From positions 1 to 64,000 of the forward strand of contig NZ_RHOE01000006.1 of the NCBI RefSeq assembly GCF_003946385.1: 64,000 nt of DNA, read 5' to 3'. How positions within the stretch are numbered: position 1 is the stretch's first letter; every line of letters begins with the position of its first letter. Below the pieces are notes generated by a model, which did no database searches, was not told the origin of the DNA, and was given only the letters and a program-made list of their open reading frames with translations. Positions 44,186 through 52,727 of the stretch are shown here, one piece after another. This DNA is from Loigolactobacillus zhaoyuanensis. Lineage in GTDB: Bacteria > Bacillota > Bacilli > Lactobacillales > Lactobacillaceae. The translations under genes were made by a program, and so were the position numbers.

Positions 44186-45643
44186 ATGGGAGTTCCAATT
44201 GATCGAGAACTTGCTGGTGATATCGACAATCCCAGCTTTGAGGTGATCTCGTACGCTATCAAGCAGCGGCAGAAGTCGTTACAGCGTTTAGATCACCTTT
44301 TTGATACGTACAATGGCAAACAATCAATTTTACAGCGGCGGTTACAGCATGAAAGTACGACCGGTAAGGCTGCACCTAATGTAATGGTCAACCACGCTAA
44401 GTACGTGACGGATATGATTGTTGGCTTTACAACAGGCAATCCAATTAGTATCACCGGCGGTAAGGGTAAGAATATTCAGCCATTGATGGACGTCTTAGAC
44501 ACGATGGATATCAACTCACATGACGCTGAGCTTGAAAAAGACTTATCAGTTTTTGGTGAAGCTTATGAATTAATCTATCTGGATCTCAACGATGATGGCA
44601 CCACTCAGGAGCGTGTGGCTAAAATCGATCCGCGTGGGTGTGTGCTAGTAACTGATGACACTGTTGATAAAACACCATTGTTCGGTGTGCACTGGTTAAA
44701 GAAGTTTACGCTAACTGGTGCCGCCGATGGCTATTTAACTACAATCTATACACCACATAATGTGATCACTTATCGCACCAGTGGACTTTATCCGACTGCT
44801 ACAAATGTGCGTAAGCGTACGGTAACGCCGCAGTATTTCGGAGATGTACAACTCAATGAGTTACGCAACAACGAGGAGCGACAAGGCGATTATGAGCAGG
44901 CAATCTCACTAATTGACGCTTATAATTCGTTACAAAGTGATCGCTTAGATGATAAGGATGCATTTGTTGACGCATTGCTCGTTGTATATGGCTTTAAACT
45001 GGAAGACGATGTAATTAAGAATGGGATGATTGAAGCACCAGGCAAGGGTGATGATGGCGCCGAGGTTGATTGGTTGACCAAATCATTTGATGAGTCACAG
45101 GTCCAAGTATTAGCACAAGCAATCGAGGATGACATTCATAAAATTACCTATGTGCCCAATATGAACGACAAGAACTTCATGGGCAATGTTTCTGGTGAAG
45201 CGATGAAGTATAAGTTGTTTGGTCTACTACAATTGTTGGCAACTAAGCAACGTTATCTAGCTCGCGGCATTCAGCGGCGGCTTAAATTATTGACTAATAT
45301 GGTCAACATAAAGGGTCAAGCAGTGGATGCCAGTGGTACTGAAATTACGATTGTGCCTAACATCCCCGTTAATATGACTGATATTGTCAATAATATCAAG
45401 AATGCGCAGGGCGTTATTCCGCAGCAGATCGCATTAGGTTGGTTACCTGGGTCTGATAATCCAGATGAGTTAGTAGCGATGCTTAATGCAGAAAAGCAAG
45501 CCAACATGGAACGACAGGCGGCGCAAATTGCTGCGGCCGGCGGTCCAAACACTTCAAGCTATGATGAGGGCGGAGGTGATGACAATGATCAAGGCTCGAC
45601 TAAAGTTGGACGAAAATCGGAATCTGATGAGCTATCAAATTAG
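44186..45643 (+). CDS. Portal protein (SPP1 gp6-like)
   Basis: 485 residues. SPP1-type portal features: HLFDTYNGKQSILQRR, PNVMVNHAKYVTDMIVGFTTGNPI, FGEAYELIYLD, and the C-terminal FMGNVSGEAMKYKLFGLLQLLATKQRYL. It forms the ring at the capsid vertex. AAGGAGG upstream. Its last 59 nt overlap the protease gene in another frame. Confidence 0.92.
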   Translation: MGVPIDRELAGDIDNPSFEVISYAIKQRQKSLQRLDHLFDTYNGKQSILQRRLQHESTTGKAAPNVMVNHAKYVTDMIVGFTTGNPISITGGKGKNIQPLMDVLDTMDINSHDAELEKDLSVFGEAYELIYLDLNDDGTTQERVAKIDPRGCVLVTDDTVDKTPLFGVHWLKKFTLTGAADGYLTTIYTPHNVITYRTSGLYPTATNVRKRTVTPQYFGDVQLNELRNNEERQGDYEQAISLIDAYNSLQSDRLDDKDAFVDALLVVYGFKLEDDVIKNGMIEAPGKGDDGAEVDWLTKSFDESQVQVLAQAIEDDIHKITYVPNMNDKNFMGNVSGEAMKYKLFGLLQLLATKQRYLARGIQRRLKLLTNMVNIKGQAVDASGTEITIVPNIPVNMTDIVNNIKNAQGVIPQQIALGWLPGSDNPDELVAMLNAEKQANMERQAAQIAAAGGPNTSSYDEGGGDDNDQGSTKVGRKSESDELSN

Positions 45644-45878
45644 TGGTCATGCTCATTATTTGCCGAAGGGTATGGATATAGTTTGTGCGGCAGTATCAGC
45701 GTTAGCTATTACAATCACAAATGAGCTACAGGGAACACCGCAGATTACAGATGATAATATTCTCACTGTAGCTGATATAGCCCCGACATTAGCCAATCAG
45801 GCATTGACTCAGGCATTAAAACATGGTCTGCAAAGTATTGCTAGTCAATACCCAGAATACTTACAGATTGAGATGTAG
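45585..45878 (+). CDS. prp: Prp-type cysteine protease encoded by the phage
   Basis: 97 residues matching the ribosomal-processing protease Prp: SGHAHYLPKGMDIVCAAVSALAITITNELQ, with His22 and Cys34 in exactly the catalytic positions described for S. aureus Prp. Host Prp removes the N-terminal extension of ribosomal protein L27 and, in phage 80-alpha, of scaffold and capsid proteins. Two proteins of this phage (48027 and 51771) carry the motif it recognises. ATG after GGAGGTGATGACA, overlapping the portal gene; 3 nt before the MuF gene. Confidence 0.88.
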   Translation: MIKARLKLDENRNLMSYQISGHAHYLPKGMDIVCAAVSALAITITNELQGTPQITDDNILTVADIAPTLANQALTQALKHGLQSIASQYPEYLQIEM

Positions 45879-45881
45879 CCT

Positions 45882-47627
45882 ATGTCCGATAATTCTAAAG
45901 ATAACTCGGCAACGTTCGGTTACTGGGAACGTCGCGCTGTTGAGCAAGATGCTACACTTCATAAAGGAATTAAACGTCCAGAACACGATATTCTTATGGC
46001 GTACATTCAGGCTCAAGAATATCTTAAGACCGAAGCAAAGAAAATATTTGACCGTTATGCGAATCGTGACGGCGTGTCTGAAGCAATGTTAACCGATATT
46101 TTGAACACTAAAGCTAGTAATTCGGATATAAACGATTTGATCATCCTGCTTAAAACAGTTGAAGATAGACAGGTTCGTAAACAGCTGCAAGCCTATCTTA
46201 GCGCTTTGGCGGCAAAGTCCCGTATCACACAATTAGAGATGCTACGCGCTAAAGCGTATGTTGCAACTAAGCAACTAGCAGATGTGCAGTTGCGGCAAGA
46301 GACTGACTTCTTGACTAAGGTGGCACAGACTGCCTACAAGCAGGCGGCCGCTGAAGCAGTTCTAAGTAAAACTGATTATGATGTTAAATTGAATTCGCCC
46401 AGTGCAGTACCAGGTGCGCGTAAGTTGCCGAATGTGATGGAGTTTCAGAACCCTGATACTGGTGAGGTAGTCAAATCAATTACTTTGCAGCCGGAAAAAC
46501 CGGTCAAGATCTTTAAGCACATGTCAACGCAACAGACCAAGGCGATACTTGATATTAACTGGGTCGGTGGTAACTACTCTAGTCGCATTTGGGGTAATAC
46601 CGACAAGTTGGCTAAACAACTACAGGAACTGTTCACAGCACAGCAATTATCGGGTATGTCGGAACGGGATATGATGACTGCATTGCAGAAAGAGTTTCAG
46701 GTGGGTGCCTATGAAGCACGCCGACTGATTAGAACTGAAGCTAACTTTGTTGCTGGGCAAGCCAAGCTTAAGGGCTGGCGAGCACATGGTGTCAAGCAAT
46801 ATGTATTAATTGCTGTGCTTGATTTTCGTACGTCTACAATCTGTCGTGAGAAAGATGGCAAGGTATTCAATGTTGCTGATGCGCACTGCAATGGACCTAG
46901 TGGGAATTATCCGCCATTTCATTCGTTTTGCCGTACTGTCGCTGCAGCTTACTTCGGGGACGAAACGTTTGTTGGCAAACATCAAGTTAATAATCCATTA
47001 GGGCATTCCATTGAGCTGCCGGCCGGCACGACTTGGCATGAGTGGGAGCAAGCTCTTATTGATAAGTATGGTAAAGAGGCAATTGAAATTGAGCAGATGA
47101 AAGCTACCAATTATAGTAGTGATGCTGAATTATTTGATCGATACAGTGATTTAATGCCTGATGATATGCCCGAAACCTTCGACGACTTCCAGATGATGAA
47201 GTATAATGATGATAGAGATTGGCACATGCTTCAACTTGATTATGAGCGGCGCATGCGATTGCAACGCAACCCAGAGTTGGCGTTACCGAGCGCGGATAAG
47301 GCCACTGCTGCTGATGCAAAGTTCACTGGGTATCTTTTTGGTGGTAACCATCAGAGCGGCCTAGCCAAGGGCCAAAACTTTGAGAGTGTTCTCGGATATA
47401 GTGCAAGCAATTGGCAGGACTTGAAGCATCAAGTTATTGATCTTGCGCCACACTTTCCCGCTAAGTTGACGCGCACCTTGCCTAACAATGGCGGAGGTGG
47501 ATGGCAACAACAGATTATTGTGAAGGGTCCAAACGGTCACTTAGCAAATGTTCGAGTTGCCTGGGCTGTAACTGAGAAAGAGACTCGTATGACTACGATG
47601 TTCATTAATGAAGTGAAGGAGGGATAA
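45882..47627 (+). CDS. MuF/SPP1 gp7-like minor head protein with C-terminal DUF6883-like toxin domain
   Basis: 581 residues. The N-terminal part and the MuF domain (about 245-352: SERDMMTALQKEF, RRLIRTEANFVAGQAKLKGW, VLDFRTSTICREKDGKVF, PPFHSFCRTVAAAY) are those of minor head proteins. After a charged linker, residues about 478-581 form an extra domain (GYLFGGNHQSGLAKGQNFESVLGYS, then VKGPNGHLANVRVAWAV and a TTMFINEV end) that resembles DUF6883 of polymorphic toxin systems. MuF proteins with such variable toxin ends are known from temperate Firmicute phages. The next gene starts three bases after the stop. Confidence 0.82.
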   Translation: MSDNSKDNSATFGYWERRAVEQDATLHKGIKRPEHDILMAYIQAQEYLKTEAKKIFDRYANRDGVSEAMLTDILNTKASNSDINDLIILLKTVEDRQVRKQLQAYLSALAAKSRITQLEMLRAKAYVATKQLADVQLRQETDFLTKVAQTAYKQAAAEAVLSKTDYDVKLNSPSAVPGARKLPNVMEFQNPDTGEVVKSITLQPEKPVKIFKHMSTQQTKAILDINWVGGNYSSRIWGNTDKLAKQLQELFTAQQLSGMSERDMMTALQKEFQVGAYEARRLIRTEANFVAGQAKLKGWRAHGVKQYVLIAVLDFRTSTICREKDGKVFNVADAHCNGPSGNYPPFHSFCRTVAAAYFGDETFVGKHQVNNPLGHSIELPAGTTWHEWEQALIDKYGKEAIEIEQMKATNYSSDAELFDRYSDLMPDDMPETFDDFQMMKYNDDRDWHMLQLDYERRMRLQRNPELALPSADKATAADAKFTGYLFGGNHQSGLAKGQNFESVLGYSASNWQDLKHQVIDLAPHFPAKLTRTLPNNGGGGWQQQIIVKGPNGHLANVRVAWAVTEKETRMTTMFINEVKEG

Positions 47628-47629
47628 AG

Positions 47630-47845
47630 ATGGCAGTGCATGCAAAAGAATACGACAACGTCTTATTAAAAGACGGACGAGTAACTACTATTGAGGATGC
47701 AGTTGCGGAGTCATACACTGGCACGATTGGACATGATCCCAGCACATGGGAGATCATCTACTTCACTTCTGACGATATCGAACGAGTCCTTTCACAGGAA
47801 GAGTTTAACAAGCTTTATGAAAAACAGGAGCATATTCAGCATTAG
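47630..47845 (+). CDS. Candidate immunity protein of the MuF toxin
   Basis: 71 residues: EYDNVLLKDGRVTTIEDAVAESYTGTIGHDPSTWEIIYFTSDDIERVL, a small SH3-like pattern similar to DUF4926 proteins, which I recall as frequent neighbours of DUF6883 genes. Its start, with GGAGGGATAAAG, lies directly after the toxin-bearing gene, and a terminator follows. Immunity function is inferred from this arrangement. Confidence 0.65.
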   Translation: MAVHAKEYDNVLLKDGRVTTIEDAVAESYTGTIGHDPSTWEIIYFTSDDIERVLSQEEFNKLYEKQEHIQH

Positions 47846-47875
47846 GCACTCATAGTTTACATGGGTGCTTTTAAT
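47846..47875 (+). terminator. Terminator inside the late region
   Basis: GCACTCA pairs with TGGGTGC (one G-U) and TTTT follows, immediately after the candidate immunity gene. Confidence 0.65.
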
Positions 47876-47884
47876 TTACCCTAA

Positions 47885-47913
47885 TTGACCTGCGGAGGTC
47901 GTTAAATTATACC
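47885..47913 (+). promoter_or_regulatory. Candidate internal promoter for the capsid genes
   Basis: TTGACC (47885-47890), 17-nt spacer, TATACC (47908-47913), just downstream of the terminator and 114 nt before the scaffold gene. GACCT/AGGTC can form a small hairpin inside it. The remaining spacer to 48026 shows nothing else. Confidence 0.5.
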
Positions 47914-48026
47914 TAAACTCAAATATGAATGTGGCATCGAGAAATGGACATGCTGAACTAGCGTCGTGCTTAATTGCAGGGCGTTTTTATTGTGCCTATT
48001 ATCAGGCCGCGGAATAGGAGATCAAC

Positions 48027-48689
48027 ATGAAAAAGAACTTAATTACGTTACAAGCGCCACTCAAATTGAATCTACAACTATTTGCCGACGGTGGTAATGG
48101 TGATGCAGGAGACGGTGCAGGTGATTCTGGTAATCAGAATCCAAATGGTGCAGATCCTACTGATCCGCCAGCGGATCCCAATAAACCTAACCCAGATGCC
48201 GTCAGTTTTAAGTCTCAAGCTGAATTGGATGAATTGATCAGCAATAAGTTGAACGAAGCTAAGTCAGCATGGGAAAAGGATAAACAAACACAAAAGGCCT
48301 ATGAAGATATGTCTCCGGCTGAAAAGCAGACTTATGATTTGAAACAAGCACAGGATCAGCTTGCCCAAACCAAGTTGGAAAATACCAAATTAGTTAATAA
48401 GGCCAAACTCAGTGAACGCTTAGCCACTGATCAATTGCCTGGGAACTTGATTGGTGTTTTTGATGATGTGCTTGGTGCCGAAGACAACGATATCGAACAG
48501 GCTTACACAAAAATCACGACTATCTTTCGTGATGCTGTTAAGTCTGGCGTCGATCAGCGATTGGCTGGTTCTGCCGGTAAGCCAGGTGCTGGTGGCACCG
48601 GTGCCGAGAATTTATCAGCGGGTGAAACTGCCGCTAAGGCGCGCAACGAACAACATACAACTGTAGTTGATCCATGGAAGACGAAATAA
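48027..48689 (+). CDS. Capsid scaffold protein (DUF4355-like) with Prp cleavage motif
   Basis: 220 residues. The N-terminus contains LKLNLQLFA (residues 12-20) followed by DGG, matching the L27/80-alpha motif cut by Prp after the Ala. Then a Gly/Asp/Asn/Pro-rich stretch, and a long helical region (about 65-160, AELDELISNKLNEAKSAWEKDKQTQKAYEDMSPAEKQ, AQDQLAQTKLENTKL) typical of scaffolds. It shapes the prohead and leaves before packaging. ATG after TAGGAGATCAAC. Confidence 0.88.
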   Translation: MKKNLITLQAPLKLNLQLFADGGNGDAGDGAGDSGNQNPNGADPTDPPADPNKPNPDAVSFKSQAELDELISNKLNEAKSAWEKDKQTQKAYEDMSPAEKQTYDLKQAQDQLAQTKLENTKLVNKAKLSERLATDQLPGNLIGVFDDVLGAEDNDIEQAYTKITTIFRDAVKSGVDQRLAGSAGKPGAGGTGAENLSAGETAAKARNEQHTTVVDPWKTK

Positions 48690-48705
48690 CAAGGAGGAAT
48701 GAACT

Positions 48706-49068
48706 ATGCCTTATGTAGAAAGTAAACATATCGATCAAATTAATTTTTTGGCCAGTGGTCATTTTCAATCATTTACGGAATACGTTGATAACACTAATAC
48801 TGCTGTAATCACCGATGACCGTGGTCGTAAAGTCATCCCAGCTGGGACGGTTTATCCGGCCAATGACGCAACAGCAAAGGGTGTCACGATTGACGAAGTA
48901 GATGTGACCGACAATGCAGTGCCAGTTGGTGTTATTGTGGAAGGCTATCTATTACAACAACGTTTGCCGGTAGCACCAACTGATGCTGCCAAAACGGCAA
49001 TGACAGAAATTAAGTGGCGGGATGAACCAGCCGCTACTGAAGGTGGCGCAAGCGGCCCGAAAGCGTAA
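48706..49068 (+). CDS. Head decoration/stabilising protein
   Basis: 120 residues between scaffold and major capsid: MPYVESKHIDQINFLASGHF, then a beta-rich domain (VIPAGTVYPANDATAKGVTIDEVDVTDNAVPVGVIVEGYL) that looks like the small head proteins of this phage group. Right after its stop, another frame stays open to 49124 (TPSDEEDMSDGTTPTTAE), see findings. Confidence 0.75.
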   Translation: MPYVESKHIDQINFLASGHFQSFTEYVDNTNTAVITDDRGRKVIPAGTVYPANDATAKGVTIDEVDVTDNAVPVGVIVEGYLLQQRLPVAPTDAAKTAMTEIKWRDEPAATEGGASGPKA

Positions 49069-49070
49069 CT

Positions 49071-49099
49071 CCGTCAGACGAGGAAGATATGTCTGACGG
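49071..49099 (+). other. 9-bp perfect hairpin between decoration and capsid genes
   Basis: CCGTCAGAC (49071-49079) pairs with GTCTGACGG (49091-49099) with an 11-nt loop and no T-run. It could stabilise capsid mRNA, or stimulate a frameshift at the end of the decoration gene. Confidence 0.6.
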
Positions 49100-49151
49100 T
49101 ACTACACCAACTACAGCGGAATAATGATTTAAAAAAAGGAGGAACTAATTC

Positions 49152-50171
49152 ATGACAACTATTGCAGATTTATTTACACAACACGGTTTGATCGACTATT
49201 CGGCCAACCGTACTTACCCAACTTTACTTGGGGACAGTTTATTTCCAACACGGCGAGTAGAAGCGCTGACACTTGATATTTTAACGCGCAGCACTAAGGT
49301 GCCGATTTTAGCTAATGTTGCCGGGTTTGATAGTGAAGCAGAAATCGGTAGTCGTGATGCTAATAAGGCAGTTCAGGATTTAGCACTGATCAAGCGGAAA
49401 ATGCAGATCAAGGAGCAGGACTTATATGCATTGCTTAATCCGCGCACACCTCAAGAAGGTGAATATTTGCGTAACAGCGTTTATAACGACTTTGATGTCT
49501 TGAATCAAGGCGTCTTGGCACAGGTTGAGCGTATGGCGATGGAAGTGCTATCCACTGGTGTTGTCACACTCAATTCTGAGGACAAGAAGAGTGGTGTGAT
49601 CGATTATCAAGTACCAAAAGCTCATAAAATTACTGCCGCTACTGGCTGGGACAATGATGCCTCTGATCCATTACGTGACTTAGAGGATTGGTGCGACTTG
49701 CTAGATATTAATCCAACGCGGGCCATGACCTCCAAGAAAATCTACCGGGCACTAACACGTAATCCTAAGATTATCGCTGCAATATTTGGCAAAGATTCTG
49801 GTCGTGTCGTAGGCCAGGCCGACCTTGACAGTTTCATGCAAGCACAGGGGTTACCGGTTATTCGCCCTTATGGTGAAAAGTATCGCGTTCAGGCCGCTAA
49901 TGGTAAGTACATCAGTAAAAATTATTGGCCTGATGACAAGATTGCGTTATTCGATGACGAAATCGTTGGCGAAAAAGTCTTCGGTCCAACGCCGGAAGAG
50001 CTTGCTAATTTAAGTGACGCGCAAACTTCCACTGTGTCAAATGTTTACGACATGATCTACACCGAAACGCATGATCCAATCGGTACTTTTGAAAAGGCGT
50101 CTGCGGTTGCGTTGCCATCCTTAGCTGAGCCTGATCAAATTATCCAAGCAACTGTCACTTTAAGTAAGTAG
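49152..50171 (+). CDS. Major capsid protein
   Basis: 339 residues, HK97-like fold of the phage E/SPP1 gp13 type by position and motifs: LGDSLFPTRRVEALTLDILT, GSRDANKAVQDLALIKRKMQIKEQDLYALLNPRT, RALTRNPKIIAAIFG, YDMIYTETHDPIGTFEKASAVALPS. No Prp motif at its N-terminus. Strong AAAGGAGGAACTAATTC before the ATG, as expected for the most abundant head protein. Confidence 0.9.
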   Translation: MTTIADLFTQHGLIDYSANRTYPTLLGDSLFPTRRVEALTLDILTRSTKVPILANVAGFDSEAEIGSRDANKAVQDLALIKRKMQIKEQDLYALLNPRTPQEGEYLRNSVYNDFDVLNQGVLAQVERMAMEVLSTGVVTLNSEDKKSGVIDYQVPKAHKITAATGWDNDASDPLRDLEDWCDLLDINPTRAMTSKKIYRALTRNPKIIAAIFGKDSGRVVGQADLDSFMQAQGLPVIRPYGEKYRVQAANGKYISKNYWPDDKIALFDDEIVGEKVFGPTPEELANLSDAQTSTVSNVYDMIYTETHDPIGTFEKASAVALPSLAEPDQIIQATVTLSK

Positions 50172-50179
50172 GTGATTAG

Positions 50180-50512
50180 ATGGCAGTCGAAGATGATAAG
50201 ACCGCTCAATTGGCCGCAATGAAACGACGGCTGGGGGCGGATGCCGCAGATGAAGAGCTGATTGCAGATTTTTATGATGAGGCACTACAAACTGTGCTTG
50301 ATTATACTGGCCGCACCACTACTCAACTGAATCACTCATTGTTGATTGCTGCGCGTCGCTTAGCAATTGTCTACTACAATCAGCAGGCAGACGAAGGTGA
50401 AACTCAACGCGTTGAGGGTGGCGTATCGCGAACGTTTGAAATTGGCATTCCCGGATCTATCCGCTCCGCAATTGCACCTTACCGACTGGGACGAACGAGG
50501 CGATTGTCATGA
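50180..50512 (+). CDS. Head-tail connector (SPP1 gp15-like)
   Basis: 110 residues: helical bundle (DEELIADFYDEALQTVLDYTGR, LLIAARRLAIVYYNQQADEGETQRVEGGVSRTFE), the Phage_connect/gp6 pattern of the adaptor ring under the portal. Overlaps the next gene by 4 nt. Confidence 0.82.
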   Translation: MAVEDDKTAQLAAMKRRLGADAADEELIADFYDEALQTVLDYTGRTTTQLNHSLLIAARRLAIVYYNQQADEGETQRVEGGVSRTFEIGIPGSIRSAIAPYRLGRTRRLS

Positions 50513-50868
50513 GACTGCGACCGCAGGACTTGCATACTGTTTATTTACGGAGACGTGGTGGCGGCTATGATGATGAAGGTAATCCGCTCAAAGGCTGGGG
50601 GGATGCAATTGAGATCAACGCCAATGTGCAACCGGCTAATGGTCAACTTAATGCATCTCTGTATGGTGAGCGACTAGCTTATATGTTGCAGCTAAAGTAT
50701 CAAGGTGACATGATCACGGCCAATCACGACGAAGGCGCTGGTATTTGTGTTGACGTTTTGGACACAGATAAGCCTGATTACAAAATCATCAGTATTCAGC
50801 AGTTTGCCACCCACAAGAATATTCTGATTGAACGATTGGAGCGTGGTACCGATGGGAATGGAGCTTGA
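50509..50868 (+). CDS. Head closure protein (SPP1 gp16-like)
   Basis: 119 residues, beta-rich (ANVQPANGQLNASLYGERLAYMLQLKYQGD), in the place of the head-tail stopper. Overlaps both neighbours (ATGA at start). Confidence 0.78.
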   Translation: MRLRPQDLHTVYLRRRGGGYDDEGNPLKGWGDAIEINANVQPANGQLNASLYGERLAYMLQLKYQGDMITANHDEGAGICVDVLDTDKPDYKIISIQQFATHKNILIERLERGTDGNGA

Positions 50869-51400
50869 TGTTAGCAAAGTAGTTGCTAACTTACGACGAT
50901 TGCCAGAGTTGATACAAAAGGCGGCGTGGGATGCCGCGTTCGACATCATGGAACTAACGGCCACGCGGGCGACCGAGCGCCTACAGTCTGGTATGAAACA
51001 TTCTAGTGGTGAATTAGCGCGTAGCCTTAAGTATGAGGTCGTCAATGATGATAAAGGTAATATCGTTGGTCGTGTTTGGTCGGATAATGCGGTCGCCATT
51101 TATCGAGAACTCGGTACTGGTCAGCATGGTCAAGCATCGCCTAAAGATATTCCGTCTGGGTTCCAGCCAGTATATCGGCAGACGCCGTGGTTTATCCCCG
51201 CTGAAATGGTCGATGTGGACCTAAATAAAATTTACGGTATGCGTGTGATCACGATTAAGGGGCGTAAGTTTTATATCTCTAGCGGTCAGCCGGCGCGGCA
51301 GTTCTTAGTACCGGCACTGCGTGAGACTGGTGAGAAAGATGCACGGCGGTTGTTACAGCAGCGGATTCATGATGAAGTACAGGGAGGTATGCAACTGTGA
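50852..51400 (+). CDS. Tail-head joining protein (HK97 gp10-like)
   Basis: 182 residues: DVSKVVANLRRLPELIQKAAWDAAFDIMELTATRATERL, SGELARSLKYEVVNDDKGNIVGRVWSDNAVAIYRELGTG, and QPARQFLVPALRETGEKDARRLL, the HK97-gp10 family pattern. ATG at 50852, TTGGAG 10 nt before. Confidence 0.85.
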   Translation: MGMELDVSKVVANLRRLPELIQKAAWDAAFDIMELTATRATERLQSGMKHSSGELARSLKYEVVNDDKGNIVGRVWSDNAVAIYRELGTGQHGQASPKDIPSGFQPVYRQTPWFIPAEMVDVDLNKIYGMRVITIKGRKFYISSGQPARQFLVPALRETGEKDARRLLQQRIHDEVQGGMQL

Positions 51401-51756
51401 TTTACAACATGAACACCGAAGTAATGCGGATACTTAATCGTATCGCTACTTTAAAATTACGTGCGGCCGATTATCCCGATACTTGGTCACAGTTTCCTGC
51501 TGCGATTTACCGTACGGCGCACGAGCCGATTTATATTGATGCTGATCAAATTGAACGGCAGACGCGCTGGACGATTACCGTTGAACTCTATACGGATACT
51601 GGTAGTCTAACTGATTTAACCGAGCAACTACGTTCTGCCTTTGCGTTGATCGGTTTTTCTGGCGATACTACGCAATCAAATACTGCCGGTTTGCGGCGCA
51701 CAATATGTACGTTTAATGCTGTGATCGATAACGATCTGCAGCGCGTTTATCACTAA
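51397..51756 (+). CDS. Tail completion protein (SPP1 gp17/DUF3168-like)
   Basis: 119 residues. PAAIYRTAHEPIYIDADQIERQTRWTITVELYTDTGSL..LRSAFALIGFS fits the tail terminator family. Overlaps the previous stop by 4 nt. Confidence 0.78.
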   Translation: MIYNMNTEVMRILNRIATLKLRAADYPDTWSQFPAAIYRTAHEPIYIDADQIERQTRWTITVELYTDTGSLTDLTEQLRSAFALIGFSGDTTQSNTAGLRRTICTFNAVIDNDLQRVYH

Positions 51757-51770
51757 GGAGGAAATTACAG

Positions 51771-52238
51771 ATGAAGATTAATTTACAAAAATTTGCCGAA
51801 GAAGTTGATGCAAGTCATGGCCTATTATCAAAAGGTACTAAATTAAGTTATACCCCTCATGGGGCTACTGGAGGAACACCGACTGAGATTGTTGGGATTA
51901 GCACAGTACCGGAAATTGGTGCTGATCCAGAAAAGGTTGATGTTACAACTCTAGCAGATAGTAAGAAAAAATCAGTTGTGGGGTTGCAGGATGCTTCTAG
52001 TCTTGCATTTACAGCAATTTATAAAGGATCTAACTTTAAAGCTGTCAATGCCCTAGTTCCGACAACTAATTATGATTGGACTGTAACTTATCCTGATGGG
52101 ATGACGGTTACCTTTACTGGGCAGCCATCAATCAAATTAGGCTCTGCCGAAGTTAATGGTGCATTGAAGTTCACGTTGATCGTTGTTGTTTCAGACGGAC
52201 CTGATTTTCATCCAGTGGATACTCAAGCAGCCGGATAA
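51771..52238 (+). CDS. Major tail tube protein with Prp-like N-terminal motif
   Basis: 155 residues. MKINLQKFAEE matches the Prp recognition pattern NLQxFA, which would allow removal of the first nine residues. The rest is a tail-tube fold: LSKGTKLSYTPHGATGGTPTEIVGISTVPEIGADPEKVDVTTLAD, YDWTVTYPDGMTVTFTGQPSIKLGSAEVNGALKFTLIV. AAGGAGGAAATTACAG precedes the ATG and a terminator follows, fitting high expression. Confidence 0.9.
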   Translation: MKINLQKFAEEVDASHGLLSKGTKLSYTPHGATGGTPTEIVGISTVPEIGADPEKVDVTTLADSKKKSVVGLQDASSLAFTAIYKGSNFKAVNALVPTTNYDWTVTYPDGMTVTFTGQPSIKLGSAEVNGALKFTLIVVVSDGPDFHPVDTQAAG

Positions 52239-52252
52239 TTAGAAATTACTAG

Positions 52253-52284
52253 CAAGTCACTTGTCAAAGGGTGGCTTGTTTTTG
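52253..52284 (+). terminator. Terminator after the tail tube gene
   Basis: CAAGTCAC (52253-52260) pairs with GTGGCTTG (52271-52278, one G-U), then TTTTT. It would lower expression of the tail genes beyond relative to the tube. Confidence 0.75.
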
Positions 52285-52316
52285 TACCAAAATAAAATCA
52301 GAAAGAGGTCATTATA

Positions 52317-52727
52317 ATGGCACTTAAGAAACCAACAAAAATTCAATTCGGCGGATTGGAATTACAGCTACAGCTCACAGGACGTACCGTATTAAATATC
52401 GAGGGCCGCTTACGCGAATCAATGGTGGGTCTATTTATTAACAGTGAAGGTGGGTTTCGATTACCACCAGCCAACAAATTGTTAATCGTAATTCAAGGTG
52501 CAAATACTACACATGGTGTGACTGATGAAGTCATTGCTGACGCGTTCGGTAAGTACTTGGAAGAAGGTCACACCACGATGGATCTAATGAATATTGTTCA
52601 AAACTTACTTGATACATCAGGTTTTTTAGGAAACAAGGCGGACAACAAGAAGGGCGAGAAGCAGGAATCTGGCAAAGTCGTTACGCTCGACGCACCGGAG
52701 GAAAACAAGAACAGTCCGCTCGAATAG
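52317..52727 (+). CDS. Tail assembly chaperone gpG
   Basis: 136 residues: KPTKIQFGGLELQLQLTGRTVLNIEGRLRESMVGLF and a helical LPPANKLLIVIQGANTTHGVTDEVIADAFGKYLEEGHTTMDLMNIVQNLLD, ending in a charged linker. It guides tape measure and tube assembly. Near its end GGAAAAC (52700-52706) is a candidate -1 slippery site into the next frame. Confidence 0.85.
   Translation: MALKKPTKIQFGGLELQLQLTGRTVLNIEGRLRESMVGLFINSEGGFRLPPANKLLIVIQGANTTHGVTDEVIADAFGKYLEEGHTTMDLMNIVQNLLDTSGFLGNKADNKKGEKQESGKVVTLDAPEENKNSPLE

Noticed and set aside
47914-48026. Spacer before the scaffold gene, checked for a tRNA or small RNA
   Set aside because: No cloverleaf, no conserved tRNA boxes and no strong terminator could be found.
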